A stretch of DNA of 34,762 bases. Source: Gardnerella vaginalis. GTDB taxonomy: Bacteria > Actinomycetota > Actinomycetes > Actinomycetales > Bifidobacteriaceae. This document shows, piece after piece, positions 22,827 through 31,417 of this stretch. The translations under genes and the position numbers were made by a program. The stretch lies in contig NZ_KQ961850.1 of the NCBI RefSeq assembly GCF_001563665.1, positions 61,075 through 95,836 of the forward strand, read 5' to 3'. Positions within the stretch are counted from its first letter, which is position 1. Each line of letters starts with the position of its first letter. The notes beneath the pieces were generated by a model that was not told the DNA's origin, searched no databases, and saw nothing but the letters and a program-made list of their open reading frames with translations.

Positions 22827-23519
22827 ATTAGCGACGAACCACGCATTAACGAAGAGATTCGCGTTCCTCAGGTACGTCTTATAGGACCAAAAGGCGAACA
22901 AGTTGGGGTTATTGCAACCTCAGTTGCGCTAAATTTGGCTAGGGAAGCGAATCTTGATCTCGTTGAGGTTGCACCTACTGCTAAGCCTCCTGTAGCCAAG
23001 CTTATTGACTATGGCAAGTACAAGTACAACGAAAAGATTAAAGCTCGTGAAGCGCGTCGAAATCAGAGCACTGCTGAGATTAAGGAAATTCGTTTCCGTC
23101 TTAAGATTGATGATCATGATTTTGAAGTAAAGAAGAGCCACGTACTTCGTTTCTTAAATGGCGGCGATAAGGTAAAAGTTACTATCATGCTGCGTGGCCG
23201 AGAACAATCTCGTCCGATTGGTGGCGTGGAGTTGTTACGTAGGCTAGCAGATGAGGTTTCGGAAAGTGGAACAATTGAGTTTGCTCCAAAGCAAGAACTT
23301 CGCAATATTGTTATGACTCTTGCACCTAAGGGTAAAAAAGTTCATACGCAATCCGAGCAGCGTCGTCGTGGCGCAGAGTCACGTGCTGAACGTCAGGCTC
23401 GTCAGGCCGCACGTCTTGCAGCTAAGCAGGAAATCCAAGCCCAGGCCGCGGCTGCATTAAATTCCGCGCAATCCGATCAACATCATAAGGAGGGCAGCAA
23501 TGCCGAAGATGAAAACTAA
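22827..23519 (+). CDS. infC: Translation initiation factor IF-3, probable AUU or AUC start
   Basis: Binds the 30S subunit and checks start-codon pairing. The sequence starts [27 protein letters not shown], a canonical IF-3 N-domain, and includes the linker [22 protein letters not shown] and the C-domain [17 protein letters not shown]. An Ala/Gln-rich tail of about 35 residues is long but usual for actinobacteria. No ATG, GTG or TTG lies near the domain start; a TTG at 22791 has no ribosome site. AAGGATTGGAG at 22811-22821 points to ATC at 22824 or ATT at 22827. The AUU start is the classical autoregulatory device of infC. The end overlaps rpmI by 20 bases. Confidence 0.9.
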   Translation: MSDEPRINEEIRVPQVRLIGPKGEQVGVIATSVALNLAREANLDLVEVAPTAKPPVAKLIDYGKYKYNEKIKAREARRNQSTAEIKEIRFRLKIDDHDFEVKKSHVLRFLNGGDKVKVTIMLRGREQSRPIGGVELLRRLADEVSESGTIEFAPKQELRNIVMTLAPKGKKVHTQSEQRRRGAESRAERQARQAARLAAKQEIQAQAAAALNSAQSDQHHKEGSNAEDEN

Positions 23520-23694
23520 TTCCGCAGCGTCCAAGCGCGTTCGCCTTACTGGTACTGGTAAGGTAATGCACGATGGTAGCGCAATGCGCCACAACTTGGA
23601 GCATAAGTCTGCTCGCAAGCGTCGTGCTTTGTCTGAAGATAAGGTTTTGGCTCCAGCACAGAGCAAGAAGCTCAAGGGCTTACTCGGTAAGTAA
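23500..23694 (+). CDS. rpmI: Large-subunit ribosomal protein bL35
   Basis: A 64-residue basic protein with the typical start [22 protein letters not shown], the [16 protein letters not shown] core and terminal KKLKGLLGK. Its ATG is inside the infC frame (20-base overlap), with AAGGAGGGCAGCA just before it in infC coding sequence. Translation is thus probably coupled to infC. Length and sequence are normal. Confidence 0.97.
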   Translation: MPKMKTNSAASKRVRLTGTGKVMHDGSAMRHNLEHKSARKRRALSEDKVLAPAQSKKLKGLLGK

Positions 23695-23755
23695 GCATTA
23701 CTTATATAGCTTGTAATAAGACGCATAAAATATTTTTTAAGAAAGAGGAATACTT

Positions 23756-24139
23756 ATGGCACGAGTAAAACGCGCAGTGAATGCTCACAAGAAGCGTCGC
23801 GTTGTTCTTGATAGGGCTTCGGGTTATCGCGGTCAGCGCTCCCGTCTTTACCGCAAGGCAAAGGAACAGCTGCTCCACTCATTTACTTATAACTTCCGTG
23901 ATCGTAAAGCTCGTAAAGGTGACTTCCGCAAGTTGTGGATTCAGCGTATCAATGCCGCTGTCCGCGCTGAAGGCATTACTTACAATCGTTTTATTCAGGG
24001 ATTGCGTTTAGCTGGCATCGAATTAGATCGTCGTGCTCTTGCTGAGCTTGCAGTTTCTGATATTGAAACTTTCAAGGCTGTTGTTGATGCAGCTAAAGCA
24101 GCTTTGCCGGATGATGTAAATGCTCCAGTTGAAGCATGA
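23756..24139 (+). CDS. rplT: Large-subunit ribosomal protein bL20
   Basis: Early-assembly 50S protein, 127 residues, with the basic N-terminal arm ([37 protein letters not shown]) and the globular domain containing [26 protein letters not shown]. Preceded by AAGAAAGAGG. In other bacteria L20 represses this operon by binding its leader; the leader here is structured enough to be a target, but that is inference. A terminator follows about 120 bp after the stop codon, beyond a 9-bp repeat. Confidence 0.97.
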   Translation: MARVKRAVNAHKKRRVVLDRASGYRGQRSRLYRKAKEQLLHSFTYNFRDRKARKGDFRKLWIQRINAAVRAEGITYNRFIQGLRLAGIELDRRALAELAVSDIETFKAVVDAAKAALPDDVNAPVEA

Positions 24140-24193
24140 TTTAATCGAGTCGCTCATAAATAAAATTTTTAGCATGCTTAGTATTGCGTGTTA

Positions 24194-24229
24194 GCATTAT
24201 TAGCATTGTTGGCATTATTAGCATGTTAT
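24194..24229. repeat. 9-bp tandem repeat after rplT
   Basis: Four units: GCATTATTA, GCATTGTTG, GCATTATTA, GCATGTTAT. The first and third are identical. Confidence 0.8.
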
Positions 24230-24261
24230 GTGTAAAATGAGTTGAAGATTTCTTCTCCTTT

Positions 24262-24300
24262 AAGCCCGTCATTTTGGCGGGCTTTTTCTTTTGTTTTTGG
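24262..24300 (+). terminator. Intrinsic terminator of the infC operon
   Basis: AAGCCCGTC (24262-24270) pairs with GGCGGGCTT (24276-24284), nine pairs with one G-U, followed by TTTTTCTTTTGTTTTT. Confidence 0.92.
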
Positions 24301-24337
24301 GAAATAACACGAAATAACACGAAATAACACGTTATTT
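24301..24337. repeat. 10-bp tandem repeat ending in a palindrome
   Basis: Three perfect copies of GAAATAACAC (24301-24330); the third runs into GTTATTT to form AAATAAC-AC-GTTATTT (24322-24337). The whole unit looks derived from the GGGGAATAACCC motif family. It lies in the spacer beyond the xerD stop codon. Confidence 0.85.
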
Positions 24338-24341
24338 TTTA

Positions 24342-24373
24342 ATTTATCTAGCTTGATCTAGATTTATCTAGCT
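24342..24373. repeat. 20-bp-period repeat across the xerD stop codon
   Basis: ATTTATCTAGCT occurs at 24342-24353 and 24362-24373, exactly 20 bp apart. The second copy contains the xerD stop codon (24364-24366, minus strand). Confidence 0.85.
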
Positions 24374-25323
24374 CTAGGATGGCTCATCACATATGCTTCA
24401 ATCAAAGCATCTGGGCTAATATGCGTATAAATTTGCGTTGTTGTAACAGAAGCATGTCCAAGAAGCTCTTGAACAGTACGTACATCTGCTCCGCCTGCGA
24501 TTAAATGAGTTGCAAGTGAATGTCGTAAAGTATGAGGATGTAATTGTCTTGAAAGTTTTGCGCGCTCTCCAGCTTCGCTAACTATTAACCATGCTGATTG
24601 TCTAGAAAGTTGATTGCCACGTTTATTCAAAAAAATAATTGACAGCTCATGTTTACTTCTAGATGCTAATATTGGGCGAGATTTTTCAAGATATTTACGA
24701 AGTGCTCTAATAGCGCATCCGCCAATTGGCACTAAACGTTGTTTAGAACCTTTGCCAGTTAGTTTTACAACTGATTCGTCTAAGTCAAAATCTTCAAATT
24801 TTACTCCAACAGCTTCAGAAATTCGCGCTCCTGTAGCATATAAAAACTCTAGTAAAGCGCAATCTCTAAGCGAAATAGCGTCTTGACTGCCGAAGTTTGA
24901 AGCAGCATCAATCACTCTATTCACTTCTTCTACGCTAAGTACGTCTGGCAAGTGTTCTGCAAGTTTGGGAGATTTTACGGATTTAGATACATCTACTTGT
25001 ACATATGAATTAGATAACATAAAACGATGCCATTCATGAATGCTAGAAATCCTTCGAGCAATAGTATGTGAGCCTAATCCAGATTCAGTTAAATATCGCA
25101 CATAAGATTCAATATCTAGTTGTGAAATGTCATTAACGTTGTTGATGTTTCGATTATTTTGTAGCCAATATGTATAATCTTGCAAATCTGAAGTGTATGA
25201 ATATATTGTTTTCTTTGAGAGTCCTCGCTCTATATCTATATACGCAATAAATCGTTTCAAGTATGTTGTAAAAGACTGTGAGATATTGGTTATGTTATAA
25301 GAAGAATCAATATTTGAGCGCAT
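24364..25323 (-). CDS. xerD: Tyrosine recombinase XerD (chromosome dimer resolution)
   Basis: Resolves chromosome dimers at dif with XerC. The 319-residue protein has the SAM-like N-terminal core-binding domain (FIAYIDIERGLSKKTIYSY, about 20-110) and the catalytic domain with Arg167 (ATGARISE), Lys191 (TGKGSKQR), His264-x-x-Arg267 (HPHTLRHS), His290 (LLGHAS) and nucleophile Tyr299 (TQIYTHIS). All six residues are present. XerD rather than XerC is favoured by its position beside parA and the infC operon, as in many actinobacteria. The N-terminus is about 18 residues longer than usual and has no clear ribosome site, so the start may be internal. Divergent from parA. Confidence 0.9.
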   Translation of the reverse strand: MRSNIDSSYNITNISQSFTTYLKRFIAYIDIERGLSKKTIYSYTSDLQDYTYWLQNNRNINNVNDISQLDIESYVRYLTESGLGSHTIARRISSIHEWHRFMLSNSYVQVDVSKSVKSPKLAEHLPDVLSVEEVNRVIDAASNFGSQDAISLRDCALLEFLYATGARISEAVGVKFEDFDLDESVVKLTGKGSKQRLVPIGGCAIRALRKYLEKSRPILASRSKHELSIIFLNKRGNQLSRQSAWLIVSEAGERAKLSRQLHPHTLRHSLATHLIAGGADVRTVQELLGHASVTTTQIYTHISPDALIEAYVMSHPRAR

Positions 25324-25414
25324 ATTTTCAATTATATTACTTATATTCGTTACTTATTTATTACTAAGGCTGAATTAGATAATCCGAGTTTCGTTAAGCA
25401 TACCTATTGATAGC

Positions 25415-26263
25415 ATGGAAAACATGCCTACTGATTTACTTGGACGTGAATATGAAACTTTTTGCGCGCCTGAACCATTGACTTCTCATGGACCTGCGCG
25501 TGTTATTGCTATGTGCAATCAAAAAGGTGGTGTTGGTAAAACTACAAGCTCTATCAACATTGCTGGTGCGTTAAGTCAGTATGGTCGTAAAGTTTTAATA
25601 GTTGATTTTGATCCGCAAGGTGCTGCAACTGTTGGTCTTGGAATTAACGCCAATGCTCTTGACAATACTGTTTATACAGCTCTTTTCGATTCTTCTGTAG
25701 ATGTTCATGATGTGATTCGTCATACTGCAACAGAAAATATTGACGTTATGCCGGCAAATATTGATCTTTCTGCTGCTGAAGTGCAATTGGTTACTGAAGT
25801 CGGTCGCGAACAGATTTTAGCTGGCGTTTTACATAAAATTCGCAATGAATATGATGTAATTATTGTCGATTGCCAGCCTTCATTAGGTTTGCTTACTGTC
25901 AACGCTCTTACAGCAGCTGATGGCGTTATCATTCCTGTTGCTGCTGAGTTCTTTGCGTTGCGCGGAGTTGCATTACTTATGCAATCGATTGAAAAAGTTC
26001 AATCTCGTATTAACCCTAATCTGGAAGTTTTTGGCGTGCTTGTAACAATGTATACGCGCACTCTTCACAGTGAGGAAGTATTGCAACGAATTTATGAGGC
26101 ATTTCAAGGTCGCGTGTTACATTCTGTAATCTCTCGTTCAATTAAGTTGCCTGATTCAACAGTTGCAGCAGTTCCGATCACTATTTTTGCTCCTGAGCAT
26201 AAAACAGCTAAAGAATATCGTGAAGTTGCACGCGAGTTAATTTCTAAAGGCGTTGTAGCATAG
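25415..26263 (+). CDS. ParA/Soj-family ATPase
   Basis: Chromosome-partitioning-type P-loop ATPase of 282 residues. Deviant Walker A CNQKGGVGKTTSSINIA (KGGVGKTT at 37-44), IVDFDPQG, the Walker B VIIVDCQPSLGLLTVNALTAAD and VPAEFFALRG-type VAAEFFALRGVALL. An N-terminal extension of about 28 residues precedes the ATPase. No parB follows; in related genomes this ParA is linked to xerD and to the condensin genes scpA and scpB, but here typA comes next, so scpAB seem to be elsewhere or lost. A start at Met4 is equally possible; ribosome sites are weak for both. It could be the main ParA or an orphan with a different cargo. Confidence 0.88.
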   Translation: MENMPTDLLGREYETFCAPEPLTSHGPARVIAMCNQKGGVGKTTSSINIAGALSQYGRKVLIVDFDPQGAATVGLGINANALDNTVYTALFDSSVDVHDVIRHTATENIDVMPANIDLSAAEVQLVTEVGREQILAGVLHKIRNEYDVIIVDCQPSLGLLTVNALTAADGVIIPVAAEFFALRGVALLMQSIEKVQSRINPNLEVFGVLVTMYTRTLHSEEVLQRIYEAFQGRVLHSVISRSIKLPDSTVAAVPITIFAPEHKTAKEYREVARELISKGVVA

Positions 26264-26356
26264 TTTTAGTTTTAAAAACTTGGCTTTATTGTTTCTGTCT
26301 AACTTTGTTGTGCAAGCTGTCTGCGCTCGCGAGTAGAATCGGCGAGGTTTGGCAGT

Positions 26357-26384
26357 TTGACGATTTTGGTTTTGCCAATAACAT
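26357..26384 (+). promoter_or_regulatory. Possible typA promoter with flanking inverted repeat
   Basis: TTGACG (26357-26362) and TAACAT (26379-26384) with a 16-bp spacer. TTGGCA (26349-26354) and TGCCAA (26373-26378) form an inverted repeat around the -35 box, which could be an operator. Confidence 0.4.
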
Positions 26385-26466
26385 TATGCAGCTATTTGAG
26401 TTATTTTATGCTTTAGTTAGCTGTGTTTGAAAATTACTTAAACGCGAAGAATGGAAGAGGTTTGTG

Positions 26467-28389
26467 ATGACTGTTCGCGGTGATATTCGAAATGTGGCAA
26501 TTGTGGCTCATGTCGACCACGGTAAAACCACTCTGGTAAACGCCATGCTTCAGCAGTCGCACGTATTTTCTGAGCGCGAGGAAGTTCCAGATCGCGTTAT
26601 GGATTCCAATGATTTGGAACGCGAAAAGGGTATTACTATTCTTGCTAAGAACACGGCTGTTCAGTACACTGGCCCATTGGCTGAAAAGTATGGTCACCCA
26701 GAAGGCATCACTATTAATGTGATTGATACTCCAGGACACGCTGATTTCGGTGGAGAAGTTGAGCGTGGAATTTCTATGGTTGATGGCGTTGTTCTTCTTG
26801 TTGACGCTTCTGAAGGCCCACTTCCGCAGACTCGCTTTGTGCTTCGTAAAGCTTTGGAAGCTAAGCTTCCTGTTATTTTGTGCGTAAATAAGGTTGATCG
26901 TCCAGATGCTCGTATTGAAGAAGTTGTTGGAGAATCTACTGATTTATTGCTTGGCTTAGCTCAAGATGTTGTTGAAGAAGGAATTGATCTTGATCTCGAT
27001 GCTTTGCTTGATTTACCAGTGATTTATTGTGCTGCAAAAGCTGGATATGCTTCTGTAAATCAGCCAGAAAATGGAGCTCTTCCAGATAACGATAATTTGG
27101 AGCCTTTGTTTGATTCTATTATTTCCAATATTCCTGCTCCGCAATACGATGAAGGCTCTCCTCTTCAGGCTCATGTTGCAAACATTGATTCCTCTGATTT
27201 CCTTGGACGTTTGGGCTTAGTGAGAATTTACAACGGAACTTTGGAGAAGGGTAAGACTTACGGTCTTTCCCGCGTTGATGGTTCTATTGAAAACTTCCGT
27301 GTTTCCGAGCTTCTTCGCACTCAAGGTTTGGAGCGTACTCCTGTGCCTTCAGCTGGTCCTGGAGATATTGTGGCTGTTGCTGGTGTGAATGATATTATGA
27401 TTGGCGAAACGATTGTTGATCAAAATGATCCAAAGCCACTTCCATTGATTCATGTTGACGATCCAGCTATTTCTATGACTTTCGGTGTAAATGATTCTCC
27501 TCTTGCAGGAACTGAAGGCAAAGATCATAAGCTTACTGCTCGTATGATTAAGGATCGTTTGGATCGAGAGCTAATTGGTAATGTTTCTATTAAAGTTATT
27601 CCAACTGATCGTCCAGATACTTGGGAAGTTCAAGGTCGTGGCGAGCTTGCGTTAGCTGTTTTAGCTGAGCAAATGCGCCGTGAAGGATATGAGCTTACAG
27701 TTGGTCGTCCTCAGGTTGTTACTAAGACTATTGATGGCACGATTAACGAGCCTATGGAAAGCACAACAATTGACGTTCCAGAAGAATATATGGGTACTGT
27801 TACGCAGCTTATGGCTGATCGTAAAGGTCGCATGGATTCTATGAGTAACCACGGTTCTGGCTGGGTTCGTTTGCAATTTACTGTGCCTTCACGCGGACTT
27901 ATTGGTTTCCGTACAGCTTTGCTTTCTGCTACTCGTGGAACTGGTATTGCAAGTTCTATTTCTGCAGGTTACGCTCCGTGGGCTGGTCAAATTGTTACTC
28001 GCCAGAACGGTTCTATGGTTTGCGATCGCAAAGGTGTTGCAACTCCTTATGCTATGCAACGCTTGCAAGCGCGAGGTGTCTTCTTCGTAGATCCGCAAAG
28101 CCCAGTTTACGAAGGTCAAATCGTTGGTATTAACAACAAGCCAGACGAGTTGGATGTAAACATTACTCTTGCTAAGCACATGACTAACATGCGTTCTTCA
28201 ACTGCTGATGTTCTCGAAACTTTGACTCCGCCAATCAAGATGAGTTTGGAAGAGTCGCTTGACTTTGCTAATGAAGACGAGTGTGTTGAAGTTACTCCTG
28301 AATCTATTCGTGTACGCAAGATTATTTTGAGTCGTGACGAGTGGTATAAGTGGCGTGCAAAGCAGCGCCGTCAGAATAATGCTGCGTGA
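26467..28389 (+). CDS. typA: Ribosome-associated GTPase TypA/BipA
   Basis: EF-G-like translational GTPase that binds the ribosome and helps 50S assembly and stress adaptation. G1 is AHVDHGKTT, the switch II DTPGHADFGGEV, and G4 CVNKVDRPDAR; then come domain II, domain III with QGRGELALAVLAEQMRREGYELTVGRP, domain V with PEEYMGTVTQLMADRKGRM, and the unique C-terminal domain. Length 640 residues, normal. A GTG at 26464 is directly followed by the ATG at 26467; I choose the ATG because AGAGG at 26456-26460 is too close to the GTG. Confidence 0.95.
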   Translation: MTVRGDIRNVAIVAHVDHGKTTLVNAMLQQSHVFSEREEVPDRVMDSNDLEREKGITILAKNTAVQYTGPLAEKYGHPEGITINVIDTPGHADFGGEVERGISMVDGVVLLVDASEGPLPQTRFVLRKALEAKLPVILCVNKVDRPDARIEEVVGESTDLLLGLAQDVVEEGIDLDLDALLDLPVIYCAAKAGYASVNQPENGALPDNDNLEPLFDSIISNIPAPQYDEGSPLQAHVANIDSSDFLGRLGLVRIYNGTLEKGKTYGLSRVDGSIENFRVSELLRTQGLERTPVPSAGPGDIVAVAGVNDIMIGETIVDQNDPKPLPLIHVDDPAISMTFGVNDSPLAGTEGKDHKLTARMIKDRLDRELIGNVSIKVIPTDRPDTWEVQGRGELALAVLAEQMRREGYELTVGRPQVVTKTIDGTINEPMESTTIDVPEEYMGTVTQLMADRKGRMDSMSNHGSGWVRLQFTVPSRGLIGFRTALLSATRGTGIASSISAGYAPWAGQIVTRQNGSMVCDRKGVATPYAMQRLQARGVFFVDPQSPVYEGQIVGINNKPDELDVNITLAKHMTNMRSSTADVLETLTPPIKMSLEESLDFANEDECVEVTPESIRVRKIILSRDEWYKWRAKQRRQNNAA

Positions 28390-28499
28390 TTTTATATAGT
28401 TTTATTTGGTTTATAAATAAAATGCGCGTAATTTATGTATTGAATTGTAATTTTGCATAAGTTATGCGTGTTTTATATTTTGTAGCGGTAGGTATTGTT

Positions 28500-29000
28500 A
28501 TGAGCGTAAAACCTTGGTCGCATAATCTTCCTATTTGGGGTAGATATGCTGTTACTTTGTTATCGGCTATTTTATGCGGATTGATTGGCACGTTTTCTCA
28601 TAGAGTTGGTGCTGTAAGCAATATTCCTATTGGCTTAATTGTAGCTTTATTGCTAATAAGTTTATCTGCTTGGTGTGCAAGGTCTAGGACGGCAATGCTG
28701 GGACTTTTAGCTCATACTGTATTCAGTAGTGCTGTTGCGTGGATTTTAGCTTTAAGACTTATTGGTACTGCTGTGATAGTTCCAGTTGGGTTTAGTGGAC
28801 AACTTCCGTGGCTTTCTCAGCATGCAGGATACATATGGCTTTATGGCGTGATTTTAATTCAACTAATTATGTTGATTCTTCCATCTAAATGGTTTGTTAT
28901 TAAATCTAGCGTGTCACTATCTGCACAATCCGAAAAATCAGCTTTTGATGAATCTGTTTCTGATGAATCATCTTCTGATTCAAAGAGTTCTTTAAAATAA
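28500..29000 (+). CDS. Four-helix membrane protein of unknown function
   Basis: Not assigned to a characterised family; its layout (GLIGTFSHRVG, IPIGLIVALLLISLSAWCARSR, GYIWLYGV) recalls small actinobacterial four-helix membrane proteins of DUF6113 type, but I am not sure. Hydrophobic segments lie at about residues 12-32, 39-58, 66-90 and 108-127 from the chosen start. A hydrophilic Ser/Asp/Glu tail of about 35 residues follows. An ATG at 28464 is in frame, but GGTAGG at 28486-28491 fits the ATG at 28500. The tail (SAFDESVSDESSSDS) is one unit of a 60-bp repeat that continues beyond the stop codon. Follows typA by 110 bp. Confidence 0.65.
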   Translation: MSVKPWSHNLPIWGRYAVTLLSAILCGLIGTFSHRVGAVSNIPIGLIVALLLISLSAWCARSRTAMLGLLAHTVFSSAVAWILALRLIGTAVIVPVGFSGQLPWLSQHAGYIWLYGVILIQLIMLILPSKWFVIKSSVSLSAQSEKSAFDESVSDESSSDSKSSLK

Positions 29001-29013
29001 GCTTTTGATGAAT
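28940..29013. repeat. 60-bp-spaced direct repeat with the membrane-gene stop codon
   Basis: AGCTTTTGATGAAT occurs at 28940-28953 and 29000-29013, exactly 60 bp (20 codons) apart. In copy 1 the preceding codon is TCA; in copy 2 the same position is the stop TAA. Confidence 0.8.
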
Positions 29014-29069
29014 TGGTTAATTGAACAAATCATCTAATGATCTTGAAAAGTAAAGTTACTTTATAATAT

Positions 29070-29102
29070 AAAAATGGATTTTAGATATTACTCTAAAATC
29101 CA
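29070..29102 (-). terminator. Intrinsic terminator of the thiamine-binding protein gene
   Basis: TGGATTTTAGA (29075-29085) and TCTAAAATCCA (29092-29102) pair perfectly with a six-base loop. On the minus strand TTTTTATATT follows. Confidence 0.85.
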
Positions 29103-29132
29103 GTGTTAAAGAAAAAATCCAGATATTTTTTA

Positions 29133-29489
29133 CTATTTTTCTTGATCGCGATTTTCAAGTATTTTATCGACTAATTCATGTTTTGCATCGATTTGATTGC
29201 TAAAACCTGGGCGAATGTCTAATTTAAGCAAAACTCCTGTGCGATATCCTTTTTCAACTAATACCATTGTTGCGTCTTTCACAACTCGCATAACATCATC
29301 GAATTCGCCTTCAATATTTGTAAACATTGCATTTGTTTCGTTTTTTAATCCAGATTCTCGTATTACTTTTACTACATCTGCAACGTATGTGCTAAGTTCT
29401 TCTCCAACTCCACTAGGAGCAACACATAAAGCTGCTACTGTGTTAGTTTTATGCTCGTTTTTAGTTTGTGTATCATCTGTATTAGTCAT
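29133..29489 (-). CDS. MTH1187/YkoF-type thiamine-binding protein (DUF77)
   Basis: A 118-residue ferredoxin-fold protein. After a polar N-terminal 18 residues comes VAALCVAPSGVGEELSTYVADVVKVIRESGLKNETNAMFTNIEGEFDDVMRVVKDA, with the family features (APSGxGxxLxxYV, and the Thr/Glu pattern of the binding groove). The family forms tetramers that bind thiamine or its HMP part; in Bacillus the related YkoF is encoded with the ykoEDC transporter. Ribosome site AAAGGAT is good. It ends with a terminator convergent to the membrane gene. Ligand is inferred from the family. It is separated from ykoE by 18 kb here. Confidence 0.82.
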   Translation of the reverse strand: MTNTDDTQTKNEHKTNTVAALCVAPSGVGEELSTYVADVVKVIRESGLKNETNAMFTNIEGEFDDVMRVVKDATMVLVEKGYRTGVLLKLDIRPGFSNQIDAKHELVDKILENRDQEK

Positions 29490-29896
29490 ATCCGTAATCC
29501 TTTCAAAATATTTGCATAAAATTTACGTTCACTTTCATAATATACGCATGCTATGTGTTAAGAAAATTGTGTGATTGAATAGTGTGCTTACAAGAATAGT
29601 CCATGTAAGACTTTGTAAATATTTATATATTTATTTTTGTATATTTATATGTGCTTATAATCCTTCTTGCATATTTGCTTATGCGTATAGCTTATTTGAC
29701 AGTCATTTAGCGCGTTTTGCTAGTTTTGGGTTGTTTTTTGCTGGTTTGTTACTTGTGTTTAATTTGTTTTTGGCTAGTATTCGTGCGTATAGAGAACTAA
29801 AAGCCTGATTAAAATTATGTTTCGCGTCACAGGGTTTTTCTATAATAAACACCGTTTTCACCCAGATTTCTTAAATTTTCATGAAAAAGGTGTATT
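29490..29896. other. Upstream region of glyS, A+T-rich, no secure gene
   Basis: Carries the minus-strand promoter of the thiamine-binding protein gene and the plus-strand promoter of glyS. A 77-codon frame (29575-29808) would encode a Tyr/Phe-rich protein with two hydrophobic stretches, but it starts with TTG, lacks a ribosome site and has repetitive composition, so I do not call it. Confidence 0.4.
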
Positions 29897-31417
29897 GTGG
29901 CTGTTTCTAAGCTTGATGAAGTTGTGTCGTTGGCTAAGCGTCGCGGATTTGTGTTCCCTGCTGGCGAAATTTATGGTGGTACGCGTTCTGCGTGGGATTA
30001 TGGTCCATTGGGCGTTGCATTGAAAGATAATATCAAGCGCGAATGGTGGCGTTACATGGTAACAACGCGCGGAGATGTAGTCGGTGTAGATACTTCTGTG
30101 ATTTTGCCTTCACAAGTTTGGGTTGCGTCTGGTCACGTTTCTGTGTTTAATGATCCTTTGATCGAGTGCTTGAATTGTCATAAGCGTCATCGTGCAGACA
30201 AGTTGGAAGAATCTTATGCTGAAAAGCACGGCGATAAAATGCCAGAAAATGGTTTAAAAGATATTGCTTGCCCAGATTGTGGAACTCGAGGGAACTGGAC
30301 TGAGCCGCGTGACTTCAACATGATGCTTCGCACTCATTTAGGTCCTGTTGAAGATGAAAATAGCTTGCATTATTTGCGCCCAGAAACAGCTCAGGGAATT
30401 TTCGTTGACTTTAAAAACGTCATGACTTCAACTCGCCAGAAGCCTCCTTTTGGTATTGCAAATATTGGTAAGTCTTTCCGTAATGAAATTACTCCTGGAA
30501 ACTTTATTTTCCGCACTCGCGAGTTTGAGCAGATGGAAATGGAGTTCTTTGTAGAGCCTGGAACTGATGAAGCTTGGCATCAATATTGGATTGATACTCG
30601 CGTTCGTTGGTATGTTGATTTGGGAGTCAATCCTGAGAATTTGCGTATGTATGAGCATCCTAAGGAGAAGCTCAGCCATTATTCAAAGCGTACTGTAGAT
30701 ATTGAATACAAGTTTGGTTTCCAAGGATCTGACTGGGGAGAGCTTGAAGGTATTGCAAATCGTACTGACTATGATTTGTCTGCGCATTCGAAGCATTCTG
30801 GTGAGGATTTGAGTTACTTTAATCAAGCTACTGGCGAAAAATACGTGCCTTACGTTATTGAGCCTGCTGCTGGTCTTACTCGCTCGCTTATGGCATTCTT
30901 AGTTGATGCTTATGACGTTGATGAAGCTCCAAATACTAAGGGTGGAGTTGATAAGCGTACAGTTCTTCGACTCGATCCGCGATTAGCTCCTGTTAAGGCT
31001 GCAGTTTTGCCATTGAGCAAGAAGCCAGAATTACAATCGGTTGCTCAAGATTTAGCTGCAGATTTGCGTCAGCACGACTGGGTTATTGACTACGATGAAG
31101 CTGGCGCTATTGGCCGCCGCTACCGCCGTGAAGACGAAATTGGCACTCCTTTGTGCGTAACAGTTGATTTTGATACTTTGGAAGATCATGCTGTTACTAT
31201 TCGCGAGCGCGATACTATGAGTCAAGAGCGTGTTTCTCTTGATAAAGTTGCTGATTACGTGGCTGGCCGCATTAACGAGAAGCGTGTTAAGTATCCTCAA
31301 GGTCCTGTGGAAATTGTTGGTACTCGTGCTGCTGATGGTGCTATGGATGTTGCTAAAGAAGCAGGAGAGGATGAATCTCAGCCTGTTAAGATTGCTCAAG
31401 CTGGTGGCTTGTACTAA
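29897..31417 (+). CDS. glyS: Glycine--tRNA ligase (single-chain, alpha2 type)
   Basis: Charges tRNA-Gly. A 506-residue class II synthetase of the dimeric type used by Actinobacteria and eukaryotes, not the GlyQ/GlyS tetramer. Visible are [37 protein letters not shown] (motif 1 region), a zinc-like [12 protein letters not shown]...[18 protein letters not shown], motif 2 [25 protein letters not shown], the [11 protein letters not shown] segment, motif 3 [13 protein letters not shown], and a C-terminal anticodon-binding domain. GTG start, with AAAAAGG six bases upstream. The last four codons and the stop are repeated in frame right after the gene. Confidence 0.96.
   Translation: MAVSKLDEVVSLAKRRGFVFPAGEIYGGTRSAWDYGPLGVALKDNIKREWWRYMVTTRGDVVGVDTSVILPSQVWVASGHVSVFNDPLIECLNCHKRHRADKLEESYAEKHGDKMPENGLKDIACPDCGTRGNWTEPRDFNMMLRTHLGPVEDENSLHYLRPETAQGIFVDFKNVMTSTRQKPPFGIANIGKSFRNEITPGNFIFRTREFEQMEMEFFVEPGTDEAWHQYWIDTRVRWYVDLGVNPENLRMYEHPKEKLSHYSKRTVDIEYKFGFQGSDWGELEGIANRTDYDLSAHSKHSGEDLSYFNQATGEKYVPYVIEPAAGLTRSLMAFLVDAYDVDEAPNTKGGVDKRTVLRLDPRLAPVKAAVLPLSKKPELQSVAQDLAADLRQHDWVIDYDEAGAIGRRYRREDEIGTPLCVTVDFDTLEDHAVTIRERDTMSQERVSLDKVADYVAGRINEKRVKYPQGPVEIVGTRAADGAMDVAKEAGEDESQPVKIAQAGGLY

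Noticed and set aside
24301..24337. dif site next to xerD
   Set aside because: The repeat AAATAAC-AC-GTTATTT is palindromic but does not resemble the 28-bp dif consensus, and xerD is rarely beside dif.
29575..29808. 77-codon plus-strand frame before glyS with two hydrophobic stretches
   Set aside because: TTG start, no Shine-Dalgarno, repetitive Tyr/Ile/Phe/Cys composition. A short membrane protein cannot be excluded but is not supported.
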